Below the pieces are notes generated by a model that worked only from the letters and a program-made list of their open reading frames with translations, had not been told where the DNA came from and ran no database searches. Shown one piece after another: positions 52,917-62,407 of a stretch of 64,000 bases of DNA (the first letter of the stretch is position 1; each line of letters starts with the position of its first letter). Both the position numbers and the translations under genes were made by a program. The stretch covers positions 1-64,000 of the forward strand of contig NZ_JAQAGZ010000021.1 in NCBI RefSeq assembly GCF_027533625.1, in the 5' to 3' direction. This DNA is from Paenibacillus gyeongsangnamensis. Lineage in GTDB: Bacteria; Bacillota; Bacilli; Paenibacillales; NBRC-103111.

Positions 52917-53714
52917 TTAGGCCAAGCGTTCGATCCAGCTGTTCAGTTTCTGCTCTTCTTCCTGATCGAGCGGGCCGGATTGCACTGCTTCAACGTTCGC
53001 CTTCACCCAATCGCTTTTGCGCATGGAAACGATTACAAAGTCAACAAGCTCATGGCCCGTAACCCATCTTAGCAAAATTTCGGCAGCCTTTGCCTTATCC
53101 TCCCCGATTTCGTCCAGCTTCCAACCGCGGATAAAAGGAGACAATGCCACCACCTCCAGCCCCATTTCCTTTGCCTTTCGGAATGTTTCCAGTGCGCCCT
53201 GATTAAACGCATTATATGGCGCCAGCACATAGGAAACCGGATGGTTATCCGGCAGCTGCTGCAGGTGTTCCAATTTCAGCATGCCGATCGCCGCTTTGTT
53301 TACCTTGCCTTCTGCGATCCACTGTTTGGCGAGCTCCAGCTCCCGCCGCTGCTTTTCGGTATCGTCTTGGGCATGAATAACCAAAATATCGATATAGTCT
53401 GTCCGTAATTCTTCTAACATTATGTCAATATGATGGGGTTCATAAGGGGTGGGCTTCACCAAATCATTTTCTTTGCCGGGCTGCTTGAAGAAATTCCAGG
53501 CCATGATTTGAACCTCTTCACGTCGCTGAAGTTCTGTTAACACCTTGCCCAAAGCCACCCGCTCTTGATAATAGGTCGTATCGATGAGCCGAATCCCTTG
53601 ATCCAAGCAGGCGGAAACGATGGCGCATTGTTCCTCAAACGAAGCTTCCGGGTCATTTCCCAACTGCTCGATAAAAGTGTGCCCTCCCAAACCAAGCTTT
53701 GATTGTTGACGCAT
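52917..53714 (-). CDS. Divergent aldo/keto reductase-like protein
   Basis: 265 residues, shorter than the usual 310-330. The AKR barrel is recognisable (GIRLIDTTYYQ, TDYIDILVIHAQD, LLRWV). Of the catalytic tetrad, D45, the Tyr at 48/49 and the His near 120 are kept, but the strand that carries the Lys reads VQIMAWN, placing Trp73 there. Loss of that Lys would weaken normal AKR chemistry, so the role may be altered. ATG with GGAGGG. Confidence 0.8.
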   Translation of the reverse strand: MRQQSKLGLGGHTFIEQLGNDPEASFEEQCAIVSACLDQGIRLIDTTYYQERVALGKVLTELQRREEVQIMAWNFFKQPGKENDLVKPTPYEPHHIDIMLEELRTDYIDILVIHAQDDTEKQRRELELAKQWIAEGKVNKAAIGMLKLEHLQQLPDNHPVSYVLAPYNAFNQGALETFRKAKEMGLEVVALSPFIRGWKLDEIGEDKAKAAEILLRWVTGHELVDFVIVSMRKSDWVKANVEAVQSGPLDQEEEQKLNSWIERLA

Positions 53715-53764
53715 GCAATAATCCCTCCATTCCTTTCGAAGATGACAACAGCCTTCCGATGTGT

Positions 53765-54628
53765 CTAAAGCCTTTCAGCCCACTCTTCCTTGTTGCTCCA
53801 ATCCTTAGCCTTCCACCGAAGAACATCCGGATTGGCCATATGTATAATCTCTTTAAAAAACTCCAGCTTCTCAAGGTCGGTCATGGGCTTAAAACTTTTC
53901 GCAACCCTTAAGTTATTCTCCAACTGCTCCATCGATTCCATCCCAATAATAGCTGTGGAAATAGGCAACGACCATGTATATCTTAGAGCCTTTTCATACC
54001 ACTGCGCCAATCTCCCCAACCCAATGACTTTCATTCCAATGATGGCCAGTCCCTTTTCGTTGGCCTTTGGTAAAAATTCATGAGCAAAGCTGTATATAAA
54101 ATGATCGGCAGCAGATAAGGCGACTAAGGCGCTGTCAAAAGGGAACCGGTCAATCGCTTCAAGCTGAACATTAGGATTTGTATGGCCGCTCAGACTTATA
54201 TGCTTGATTATTCCCTGCTCTTTGGCCTCAATGAGTGCCCGCAGCGCTCCGTTCTTGGCAAAACATAAATCGAGCTGCTCCATCGTTCTTACATCATGAA
54301 GGCGCCACTCTTCTACATGATCGGTTTGCAATCGCTTTAAACTAGCTTCCAGTGAACGCCATGAACCGTCTCTTGTTCTGTCGATGGTTTTGGTCACGAC
54401 CCAGACCTTTGATCTGCGGTCTCCGAAGGCTTTACCTAACCGTTCCTCAGATTGACCATTAGAATAAATCGGGGCAGTATCGAAATAAGTGATACCTTCA
54501 TCAATCGCCCGATTTACAATTTGAATGGCTTCCTCTTCCGTGCAGTTATGATCATCAACGATACGCTGTGCGCCAAAGCTGAGAATAGGGAACTCCTGTC
54601 CTGTTCGGCCAAATTTTCGTTTTTCCAA
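53765..54628 (-). CDS. Aldo/keto reductase
   Basis: 287 residues from the TTG at 54628, the start with AAGGAGG at 8 nt and the usual EKRKFGRTG N-terminus; ATGs at 54646 and 54685 lie inside or before that site. Catalytic residues are visible: Asp and Tyr in FDTAPIYSNG, Lys in WVVTKTID, His in EEWRLHD. NAD(P)H-dependent sugar or aldehyde reduction is expected. 50 nt upstream of the divergent AKR gene. Confidence 0.87.
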   Translation of the reverse strand: MEKRKFGRTGQEFPILSFGAQRIVDDHNCTEEEAIQIVNRAIDEGITYFDTAPIYSNGQSEERLGKAFGDRRSKVWVVTKTIDRTRDGSWRSLEASLKRLQTDHVEEWRLHDVRTMEQLDLCFAKNGALRALIEAKEQGIIKHISLSGHTNPNVQLEAIDRFPFDSALVALSAADHFIYSFAHEFLPKANEKGLAIIGMKVIGLGRLAQWYEKALRYTWSLPISTAIIGMESMEQLENNLRVAKSFKPMTDLEKLEFFKEIIHMANPDVLRWKAKDWSNKEEWAERL

Positions 54629-54748
54629 AATGGTCGCCTCCTTCATAATTCGATCAAGCAGTTCTCCGTTTCCATTATACCCCAAATTTAATATGAATTC
54701 ATTTTTTTAGAGCAGTTGGCGAACGATTGCCCCAAATATGTCAAAAAA

Positions 54749-54774
54749 AAGGCCACCGATCGCTCGGTGACCTT
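54749..54774 (-). terminator. Terminator of the aldo/keto reductase gene at 54832
   Basis: 11-bp stem (54749-54759 with 54764-54774, one mismatch), tetraloop, followed on the minus strand by eight T residues. Confidence 0.85.
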
Positions 54775-54831
54775 CTTCCTCTATCATATTACCTTCACAT
54801 CTTCACTTTTTCACGCGCAATTCAATGTGCT

Positions 54832-55785
54832 TCAAAACGGAGGTGAATAGATAAAGTCTTTACTTACTTCATCGAGCAATTTCAGAACGTCCTCGGTAAG
54901 ATCGAGGTTAACCGCCTTCAGATTCTCATCGATTTGCGATTCACGGGTCGCTCCGGCGATGACGGTGCTTACCGCAGGTTGGTGCATCAACCAAGCCAGC
55001 GAGAGGGCCGTAGCAGATGTACCGATCTCCGCAGCAATTTTTGCCACCTGTTCACCCAACTCCACTCGGGCGGAGCTCACACGTTGCGCAAAGTTTGGGT
55101 TCTTGTCCAACTGCGATCCGCTTGGTATAGAACCTCCCGAATATTTGCCTGTAAGAATTCCTCCTGCCAGAGGAAAATAAGGAATGATTCCGATCCCCTG
55201 ATCTACACAGAATGGAATCAGTTCCCTTTCCACACCACGATCAGCCAGTGAATAGCCGGGTTGAACCGAAACATACTTGATCAGATGTTGACTTTGGCTA
55301 ATGGCCAGGGATTTCATCATCTGCCACGCTGCATAATTCGAGGCCCCCACGTATCTCACTTTTCCGGATGTCACTAGATCATCCAAAGCACGGAGAGTCT
55401 CGTCAAGCGAAGTCTTCGGATCAAAAACATGGATCTGATACAGGTCTATGTAATCCGTTCGTAACCGACGCAAACTCCCTTCGAGTTCCTTTAGAATATG
55501 CTGACGTGAGGAACCTCTGGTGTTCGGACCTTCTCCTAGCTTTATGCCTACTTTTGTCGCAAGGAGCACCTCATGACGCCGTCCTTCAAACGCTTCTCCG
55601 ATTATCTCTTCCGACTTCGTGCCTGTATAAATATTGGCGGTATCAATGAACGTGATTCCATTGTCAACAGCGTGATGCAGTACTCGAATCGATGTATTTT
55701 TGTCTGCGCGTCCACCGAATGCATTCGTACCCAAACCTAGCGCCGAAACTTCCAATCCGCTTGTCCCCAAATTCCGATATCGCAT
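54832..55785 (-). CDS. Aldo/keto reductase (YhdN/potassium-channel beta-like group)
   Basis: 317 residues, full length. Starts RYRNLGTSGLEVSALGLG. The complete tetrad is present: Asp and Tyr in FIDTANIYTG, Lys in LLATKVG, His in DLYQIHVFD. C-terminal SVIAGATRESQ cofactor loop. ATG with GGAGGG upstream; its own terminator follows, so it is transcribed separately. Confidence 0.93.
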   Translation of the reverse strand: MRYRNLGTSGLEVSALGLGTNAFGGRADKNTSIRVLHHAVDNGITFIDTANIYTGTKSEEIIGEAFEGRRHEVLLATKVGIKLGEGPNTRGSSRQHILKELEGSLRRLRTDYIDLYQIHVFDPKTSLDETLRALDDLVTSGKVRYVGASNYAAWQMMKSLAISQSQHLIKYVSVQPGYSLADRGVERELIPFCVDQGIGIIPYFPLAGGILTGKYSGGSIPSGSQLDKNPNFAQRVSSARVELGEQVAKIAAEIGTSATALSLAWLMHQPAVSTVIAGATRESQIDENLKAVNLDLTEDVLKLLDEVSKDFIYSPPF

Positions 55786-55940
55786 GCCAAATCCCTCCAG
55801 TACTTTAATTTTACAACTATTATAGCATGGAAATATTATTGAAGCAGTCGAATCATAATCAAGAGATTGCTCAATGAAACACTCAGCAACTGTTTATCGC
55901 TTCCGAGGATCATAATGACTCGGTTCAAGCCGCCGCTCTG

Positions 55941-57107
55941 CTAAAGAACATCATCGTAGGTCTGTTGAAGAATATGCAGGTAATCCTTAGCGCCAATCGA
56001 ACGGATATTGCTGGGCGTTGAATTGTTTTGGACAGCTAACTCGACGATTCGAGGAAAATCCTCTATCCGTACTCCTGGCAGGTCTTTCAGCTTCGGAATT
56101 TCGAGCTTTGTCGTAAACTCCCGAATTCCGGCGATCATATTATCAATCGCAATCTCATCTTTATCCGACTCTGTAGCAAAATTCATTATTCGCGCCAGAG
56201 CGGCATGGATCGCCTTCTCTTCTTGCGTGTTAAATCGCAACACATAGGGCAAAAATACCGCATTCGCAACCCCATGAGGTGTATCGTACAGCCCGCCAAG
56301 CGCCTCAGCTAAGCAATGGACAGCCGCAACATCGCTTGAGCCAAAACACAATCCCGCCAACAGACTGCCTTCCATCATGTTATAACGAGCCTGTTCATGT
56401 TCCGGATCCCTAAATGCGGTCGGCAAAGCAGAAACAATCGACTGTATTGCCCTTGCACCAAGCGCTTGCGAGATTGGATTGGTGACTTTGCACGTATAGC
56501 CTTCAATCGCATGAACCAATGCATCAACACCTGTTGCCGCTGTAACGGACTTCGGCACTGTGAACGTCAATTTCGGATCAAGAAGAGCAAGCAACGGCCG
56601 TAAAGAGGCATGCTTAAGCGTGAGTTTCCGATGAGTGAAAGATTCTGTAATAACTGCGGAACGCGTCACTTCTGATCCGGTTCCTGCCGTGGTCGGAATA
56701 CAAATAATGGGGGAGATGTTGGTGTATGCCCTTCTTCCTTCACAATAATCAATCGGCGCACCTCCATTAGGACCAAGCAGTGCGATCGCTTTCCCCACAT
56801 CCATCGCGCTTCCGCCGCCAACGGCAACCACAGCATCCATGCCCTGCTCAGTAAAAAGCTTGGCCCCGGCAATACACTCGGTATCCCTTGGATTTTGCGA
56901 GAGTGAATCAAACAGAACAACCCGGTAACCTGACGTCTCCAACGCAGTTTGAATCGGTGTTGCTAATCCTGCCTTCACGACGCCTGGATCACTGACTAGC
57001 AGAATGGATGAACCGATGTGTAAGGATTTCAACAGTTCTGGCAGTTGTCCGGATTTTCCCATGCCCATCTCGATTCTCGTATTACAGAAGTAACTATAAC
57101 TTCGCAT
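55941..57107 (-). CDS. Iron-containing alcohol dehydrogenase
   Basis: 388 residues, typical length. The nucleotide loop is GGGSAMDVGKA. Metal ligands: Asp and His in GVDALVHAIEGY, His in AVHCLAEALGG, and His in TPHGVANAVFLP. It would interconvert an alcohol or lactaldehyde and its aldehyde. Its start overlaps the 3' end of the MFS gene by 14 nt, so the two are co-expressed. Confidence 0.93.
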   Translation of the reverse strand: MRSYSYFCNTRIEMGMGKSGQLPELLKSLHIGSSILLVSDPGVVKAGLATPIQTALETSGYRVVLFDSLSQNPRDTECIAGAKLFTEQGMDAVVAVGGGSAMDVGKAIALLGPNGGAPIDYCEGRRAYTNISPIICIPTTAGTGSEVTRSAVITESFTHRKLTLKHASLRPLLALLDPKLTFTVPKSVTAATGVDALVHAIEGYTCKVTNPISQALGARAIQSIVSALPTAFRDPEHEQARYNMMEGSLLAGLCFGSSDVAAVHCLAEALGGLYDTPHGVANAVFLPYVLRFNTQEEKAIHAALARIMNFATESDKDEIAIDNMIAGIREFTTKLEIPKLKDLPGVRIEDFPRIVELAVQNNSTPSNIRSIGAKDYLHILQQTYDDVL

Positions 57108-58317
57108 CTTGGTTTCCCCTATCTACTGATTGTATCATCGAACTCCTCATATTCGATCCTCTCTCCCGGTACAACACCATTCCGATTATAAGTAATGATA
57201 GCGCTACAAGAGTGCTGGGTATGAAGAATATGTTCGGCGTTATCCCCTGAATGAACAGAGGTAAGAAATATCCGATTAAAGAAGCCGTCTGCGATATGAA
57301 CACGTATAAGCTTGCCCCAAAGCCTGTTCGGCTTAAGAACATCCGCTGCACATATCCCATGGCAACTCCGTACAGAATCGAAACAAAGAACGAATATAAC
57401 GGCTGTACGGCAAAGAAGACAGGAAGCGAGGAACTGCTCGTATATGTCAAATAAGTGGCGAGCGCGAAACAACTGCCAACAAAAATAATCTTCTTACTAC
57501 CGTACCGTGCCGCCCAATATCCGCCCAGCGTCATGAAAACCAGCTCGAATACCGCCTGTGCGCTCCATATGTAGGACATAATCTCCGGCTTACCGAACAG
57601 CTTTAATACGACAAGCTGCAAATATAATCCTCGAATGGCATCGGCACAAGAGAGCATCAGCAGTGCAACCAGCATAACAAGGGAGAACGGTTCTCCTTTC
57701 ACCGCTTGCTTCGCTCCCGGTCCTCCCGTCGTTTCCTTATATAACAGCAACAGAACCACCAAACACACATAGCCTGCCATATTCCCCCACAGTACGCCTT
57801 TAAACGTTGCAATGAGGAAGATGTTCGCTCCAAGCAGCAGCCCCGCAAAAAATCCAACACTATAGGAGGCCCGAAGCCATAGTTGGGCCATCTCCACAAT
57901 GTCACCGGCGCTACGGGAAAAATGATTTCTAGCCATGCCAAACAGCTGTCCCATGATCAATCCGGACGGTGCGACTGTTATCGTCATTCCAATGAGCGCA
58001 CTCCGAAAACCAGAAGCATTCATGTAGATGGACAACCCGATAATGCAAAGAAAAGCCGCTAATACCGGGAGCTTCTTCTTGTTTTTCAGACGGTCGCTGA
58101 TCCAACCGACTGTAATCGTAATGGCTATGTTGCAGAACAGGGATACCGCAAAGACGGTAACGATCTGAACTTTAGAAAGCCCAACGCTCTCGTCGAGATA
58201 TACCGCGTTCATAGGTGCTAAAATGCCGGTTCCTATACCGTAGAGAAATAACATGGTTAGCAGCGTTCTCGCCCCGGGGATCGAAACAAACTTGCGAACG
58301 TCACGAATGATTTGCAT
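57094..58317 (-). CDS. MFS transporter, sugar efflux (SetA-like) type
   Basis: 407 residues with 12 predicted membrane segments and the loop motif GWISDRLKNKKK between segments 2 and 3. The N-terminal half resembles sugar efflux transporters that export glucosides or lactose. ATG with GAGAGG upstream. Co-transcribed with the iron alcohol dehydrogenase; exporting a sugar alcohol or toxic product is a plausible role, but import is not excluded. Confidence 0.85.
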   Translation of the reverse strand: MQIIRDVRKFVSIPGARTLLTMLFLYGIGTGILAPMNAVYLDESVGLSKVQIVTVFAVSLFCNIAITITVGWISDRLKNKKKLPVLAAFLCIIGLSIYMNASGFRSALIGMTITVAPSGLIMGQLFGMARNHFSRSAGDIVEMAQLWLRASYSVGFFAGLLLGANIFLIATFKGVLWGNMAGYVCLVVLLLLYKETTGGPGAKQAVKGEPFSLVMLVALLMLSCADAIRGLYLQLVVLKLFGKPEIMSYIWSAQAVFELVFMTLGGYWAARYGSKKIIFVGSCFALATYLTYTSSSSLPVFFAVQPLYSFFVSILYGVAMGYVQRMFLSRTGFGASLYVFISQTASLIGYFLPLFIQGITPNIFFIPSTLVALSLLIIGMVLYRERGSNMRSSMIQSVDRGNQDAKL

Positions 58318-58441
58318 GGATACCTCTCGTTATCATATAATATCGAGCTATTATTACAATAACATTAATTTAGTGCACCAGCATCCGTTCATTTTTAAGT
58401 GAGATCGATTGTTCGGTCAGGCTTTCCGTATTCACGGCAAG

Positions 58442-58597
58442 CTAGTGTAAGAAGGCAAGCTGGGCAAAGATTTGACAATCGAACAAGGGAGAAGGCCCGA
58501 CCGGATTACGAAAGTCCGAAGGTTTCAATCCAAAACCTTCTCGTACATTCTTTGCCTCTTCCATTCCTTCAACTCCAGTGGATATTTGATTGCTCAT
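58442..58597 (-). CDS. Small ORF, 51 aa, unknown
   Basis: ATG at 58597, preceded by GGAGG at 4 nt spacing. The peptide is acidic at first, then contains GLKPSDFRNPVGPSPLF and a single Cys at 41, and ends FLH. No signal peptide. I recognise no family; it could be a small peptide, a leader for the MFS gene 125 nt downstream, or the N-terminal stub of a lost gene. Confidence 0.35.
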   Translation of the reverse strand: MSNQISTGVEGMEEAKNVREGFGLKPSDFRNPVGPSPLFDCQIFAQLAFLH

Positions 58598-58985
58598 ATT
58601 TCCTCCAAAGATTTAGCAGCATAAGCACTATCTATCCAAGTTTTCTTAAGAGCTCCTACGGGCTCAATAGCATGTCAGGATTTTACGATAATCCCACATT
58701 GTACAAAGAGATCATATTCGATATAATGGTTTAATTTTCCTTCTATAAGGTTCTTATTTGAATCAATTTCATAATGCTATTTGTTGAAACCCGAAGTTAC
58801 AGAAAATCAAAAGGCTGTTTTTAAAAAATGTTACGCAACATTCTCCATCATTGAAAGGGCATGTTGTGCATTCTTTGGGAACTGTTGTACTTGAGCGTTC
58901 CATATGCTGCGGGAAAAATTGCGAGTTTGGTAGAAACTGTTATAGTCTGCTGAAGCCTTGATTTTAATGGGATTTTATGAATAAC

Positions 58986-59038
58986 AAAAAAGGGATGTCC
59001 CTCAACCATTTCATTCATTGGTTTAGGAACATCCCTTT
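58986..59038 (-). terminator. Terminator of the isomerase/Gfo-Idh operon
   Basis: Arms AAAGGGATG/CATCCCTTT with additional inner pairing (CTCAACCA with TGGTTTAG). Read on the minus strand it is followed by TTTTTTGTTATT. It starts 14 nt beyond the isomerase stop. Confidence 0.75.
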
Positions 59039-59051
59039 ATGCATTAAGTGA

Positions 59052-60077
59052 TTACTTTCGTACTTTCGTTTTTGTCATAGCAGCTTTAATTTCTTCGAAA
59101 AATTCACGAACCTGCTCGTAAGGCGGGGCTGAAAGCTTGGAGGGATGATTCGGGTCCGAGCTCGACCAGATCGTCTCTAAAGGAATATAGCCTCTGTAAT
59201 CGCTGTATCGAATACGGGTAAACAACTCTTGCAAATCCGTCAAGGTCTCCGTATTCAATCCGCCGGGCAATCTCTTGATTTGAAAGTTATACGTGTACGG
59301 CAGCACCGCTTCAATGTCATCGTACCAATTATAGCCGTCGCCCGTTGCGGCGCCGAAAATTTTATAGCAGCCGGTATCGTTAACGACGCCAAGGTTGGGG
59401 TGATTGGCCCATTCCAGAATGCGGATGACCTGATCCGCCGTCGAGGTGATATCCGCATGATTTTGCATGCCGATCTGGATACCCTTGCTAGCGCCGTAGT
59501 CCGCACATTCGATCAGGGCGGGAACGATTCGTTCCTTGGCGATCGTTTCCCAATCGGTGGTTAAAATATCTTTCGGGATCTCGCCGTTGAAAACGCGCAT
59601 GACAGGCGCACCCATCACCGCAGCGACGTCAATCCAATATTTGACGCGTTGAACGTCAAAAGCTCGTCTTTCGGAATTAGGGTCAGCAAAATCGTTCTTG
59701 ACTCCCGTACCGCTTATTTCTATTCCCAGCTCCTCGCATAGCTTTTTAATGCTCTCGGCATAGCCGTAAATTTCTTGGTCAGGCTTGGAAGGCATTGCAA
59801 AGGTTTCATAGCCCGGAATGAAATAGCTGGTGATATCCACACAGTCACAGCCTATCTCTTTGGCAAATCGAATGAGGGACAAGGTATCCACCGGGGGCGC
59901 CGCGCTGTTTCCCTGCAGCCAAGAGAACAAATTATGGCTGAAGCTGTACAGATTTACACCCAGCTTGTAGTCACCGGAATAATATTCCCCTCTGCGGCGA
60001 TTCTCCAAATAGTGTTTAGTTGGAATTTGCTCGTATACCTTGGCGAGTGATACTTCATTAAGCTCTGCGTTATTCAT
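59052..60077 (-). CDS. Sugar phosphate isomerase/epimerase family, unusual metal ligands
   Basis: 341 residues, longer than typical because of an N-terminal extension of about 38 residues. TIM barrel. D234 (VVNDTG) and E301 (IPLETIW) sit at expected metal positions, but the usual Glu is Gln205 (GMQNHAD) and the usual His appears to be Gln266 (FQIKRL). The start overlaps the stop of the Gfo/Idh gene by 4 nt. The pair may oxidise a glycoside at C3 and then process the keto product. Confidence 0.85.
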   Translation of the reverse strand: MNNAELNEVSLAKVYEQIPTKHYLENRRRGEYYSGDYKLGVNLYSFSHNLFSWLQGNSAAPPVDTLSLIRFAKEIGCDCVDITSYFIPGYETFAMPSKPDQEIYGYAESIKKLCEELGIEISGTGVKNDFADPNSERRAFDVQRVKYWIDVAAVMGAPVMRVFNGEIPKDILTTDWETIAKERIVPALIECADYGASKGIQIGMQNHADITSTADQVIRILEWANHPNLGVVNDTGCYKIFGAATGDGYNWYDDIEAVLPYTYNFQIKRLPGGLNTETLTDLQELFTRIRYSDYRGYIPLETIWSSSDPNHPSKLSAPPYEQVREFFEEIKAAMTKTKVRK

Positions 60078-61276
60078 CTTTTGTGCTCCTCTTCATTATT
60101 TTTGATTTCAATCCTTTGCCCCGTTTCATACGACAAGTACGCGGAGTAAATCACTTCCAGCACGTCTCTCGCCAGCTGCCCGTCGGATAGGGGCAGCCGG
60201 TCCTCAGCGATACATTCCATGAAGTCCTGCATTTCTTGATTGTATCCCCGAACCCAGTCTTCATCGGAGGAGGCAAAATTCCAGCCTGCCTTCGTTTCGA
60301 GTTTTTCAGCAATATACTCCTCAGCGAAGACATCCGGACTCGGCGCATACACCATAACTCCATCATTCGGCGTCATATTGCACTTGATCACTGAATTAGA
60401 GGTATAGATGTCCATAACGTTGCGAATGCCGCCAAGTACGGCAAATGAGGCAAAAATGACCGCCTTGGTCCCGTCGGTAAACGTGAGGATCACGCTGGCC
60501 CACGTTTCCACATCGACCCAATCCGTCACCATCCAATGCTTCTGTACCGACTCGTACGCGGAGCTTTTCGTCATCGGCGCCATATCGGCAACCACCGACT
60601 GAACGCGAATGGGCTTGCCCCATTTCAAGCGGCCCTCAAAGTTTTTCAGATGAATAGCCGCTGCAATCGGATGAGAACCGAGAATCATTAAGGAGCCGCC
60701 GCCGGCTGTTTCCCACCGCTTCGAAGCCTTTGCATGCGAGCCGCTATGGCTCTCCTCCGCGCGGATATCGAGTATCGAGCCATTACCGGCATGCAGCAGC
60801 CGCTTCGCTTTAGCGACGGATGGAGCGTAAATCCAGTTTTCGGCGTACATGAATTTGACATTGTTGTCTCTCACCGCGTGCAGGATCTCGTCCGCCGAGC
60901 GGAGCGCCTGCTCCAAAGCGGTCTTGGCGAAAGAATTACCTGCCGTTATCGACTCCGGCGAGCCAAAATAACCTGTCATCGGCTTTTCGCAAATAATATG
61001 TTTTTGGGCACGAGCCGCTTCGACAGCAACCTCGGCATGCATCATATTCGGTATACACAGGTCTACGACGTCGATCTCCTTGTCGGCAAGCATCTCCTTG
61101 TAATCGTTATACACGATTGGAATGCCATTCTTTCCGGCGAAGGATTCCGCCCGATCCCGGTTTCCACCCGCAATCGCTCTGATGCATACGTTCAAGCCGA
61201 TCACTTTGCGGCAGGCCTCCACATGCAATGCTGCAGAAAAACCGCTGCCGATAATACCCACGTTGATGGTTTTCAT
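60074..61276 (-). CDS. Gfo/Idh/MocA family oxidoreductase
   Basis: 400 residues from the ATG at 61276. Rossmann loop GSGFSAAL, classical CEKPMTGY, and the catalytic-type GGGSLMILGSHPIAAAIH with His. It belongs to the longer (about 400 aa) subgroup often partnered with TIM-barrel isomerases. The start codon has only a weak ribosome site. 260 nt downstream of the permease genes. Confidence 0.9.
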   Translation of the reverse strand: MKTINVGIIGSGFSAALHVEACRKVIGLNVCIRAIAGGNRDRAESFAGKNGIPIVYNDYKEMLADKEIDVVDLCIPNMMHAEVAVEAARAQKHIICEKPMTGYFGSPESITAGNSFAKTALEQALRSADEILHAVRDNNVKFMYAENWIYAPSVAKAKRLLHAGNGSILDIRAEESHSGSHAKASKRWETAGGGSLMILGSHPIAAAIHLKNFEGRLKWGKPIRVQSVVADMAPMTKSSAYESVQKHWMVTDWVDVETWASVILTFTDGTKAVIFASFAVLGGIRNVMDIYTSNSVIKCNMTPNDGVMVYAPSPDVFAEEYIAEKLETKAGWNFASSDEDWVRGYNQEMQDFMECIAEDRLPLSDGQLARDVLEVIYSAYLSYETGQRIEIKNNEEEHKR

Positions 61277-61536
61277 TGTTAGACGCCCCATTCGTTAATG
61301 CTTCGTTGCTACTTAGGATTTCGGCGACATCGGCTGTCTGCCCCACGGAGTCACCGTGATATTGTCGATATGCAAGGGCTCGTTGGTCAACAAAAACATA
61401 ACAATACGGACAATATCCAAGGCTTCCAGTTATCCTGGCCCACTCTTCTTCGCTGACATGCCTGGTTCATCTTACCTTACGAGCATTCCCCCCGTCTTCT
61501 CGAACTTTGTAACGCAAACCTTGCTGCTCTAAACTA

Positions 61537-62406
61537 TCAACCCTTTACAGAGCCCAGCAGTGCCCCTTGATTAAAGTACTTCTGTAAAAAAGGGTACACA
61601 ATAAGCAGCGGAACCGCCGTAAAGATAACAGCCGCCATACGTACGGCAGGACTGAATTCAATTCCGTTTTCCGTCACCTCCTGACTTCCATCCGATACAT
61701 TCAGCATCTGACGCAGAAACACCTGAAGTGGCAATTTGGAACCGTCATTCAAATACAAGATCGCTTGAAAGTAAGTATTCCAATATTCCACCGCATAGAA
61801 GAGCGAAAAGGTCGCAATTACAGGCAAGGAAAGCGGCAACACAATTCGCCATAGCAAGCCGAATTCTGAGCATCCGTCGATTCGGGCGGATTCTTCAATC
61901 TCGATAGGGAAGCCTTGGAAGAAGCTGCGTATCACAATCAGGTTAAATGGAATAATGGCTCCTGTGAGAAACAATGACCAATAACTGTTTAATAAATTAA
62001 GGTTCATCACGAGCAAATACAAGGGAATAATGCCGCCGCTGAACAACATGGTAAATAGAACCATGAAATTCAGCATGCTTCGACCCCTCAGCCACGGCTT
62101 GGATAAGCCATACGCCATGAATGTCGTCATCGTCATGCTGAAGACCGTGCCCACTGTTGTGATCGTTACTGAGCTGCGAAAAGCCCGCATAAAGTTGGGG
62201 TTATCGATCAAATAAGCATAGGCATTTAAACTCCACTCTTTGGGAAAAAGGAAAAATCCCCGGGTCACGATTTCTTTCTTGCTCGCAAAAGACATCATAA
62301 TGATATAAAGAATCGGGAAAATTTCCACGCATAGAAAAAGAATAAGCAAGCCATATACGATAGTAAGATATAGTGGGGATTTCCCCCTAGAATTATAAGT
62401 GTTCAT
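61537..62406 (-). CDS. ABC transporter permease, LplC/YtcP type
   Basis: 289 residues from the ATG at 62406, which lies 1 nt after the previous stop; GAGGAGGG, inside the preceding gene, serves as its ribosome site. Six membrane segments, with the EAA loop EESARIDGCSEFGLLWR. Pairs with the LplB-type permease. The binding-protein gene is not in the window between them and the kinase. Confidence 0.9.
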   Translation of the reverse strand: MNTYNSRGKSPLYLTIVYGLLILFLCVEIFPILYIIMMSFASKKEIVTRGFFLFPKEWSLNAYAYLIDNPNFMRAFRSSVTITTVGTVFSMTMTTFMAYGLSKPWLRGRSMLNFMVLFTMLFSGGIIPLYLLVMNLNLLNSYWSLFLTGAIIPFNLIVIRSFFQGFPIEIEESARIDGCSEFGLLWRIVLPLSLPVIATFSLFYAVEYWNTYFQAILYLNDGSKLPLQVFLRQMLNVSDGSQEVTENGIEFSPAVRMAAVIFTAVPLLIVYPFLQKYFNQGALLGSVKG

Positions 62407-62407
62407 G

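Larger units (their letters stand above)
58318..59051. other. Intergenic region with a small candidate ORF and a terminator
   Basis: 734 nt between the MFS gene and the isomerase gene. I see a 51-codon minus-strand frame with a good ribosome site (58442-58597) and a terminator hairpin (58986-59038). A plus-strand frame at 58399-58734 has no coding character. Confidence 0.5.

Noticed and set aside
58399..58734. Plus-strand frame of 111 codons
   Set aside because: No ribosome site, no recognisable domain, and it runs antisense to the better-supported 51-codon frame.
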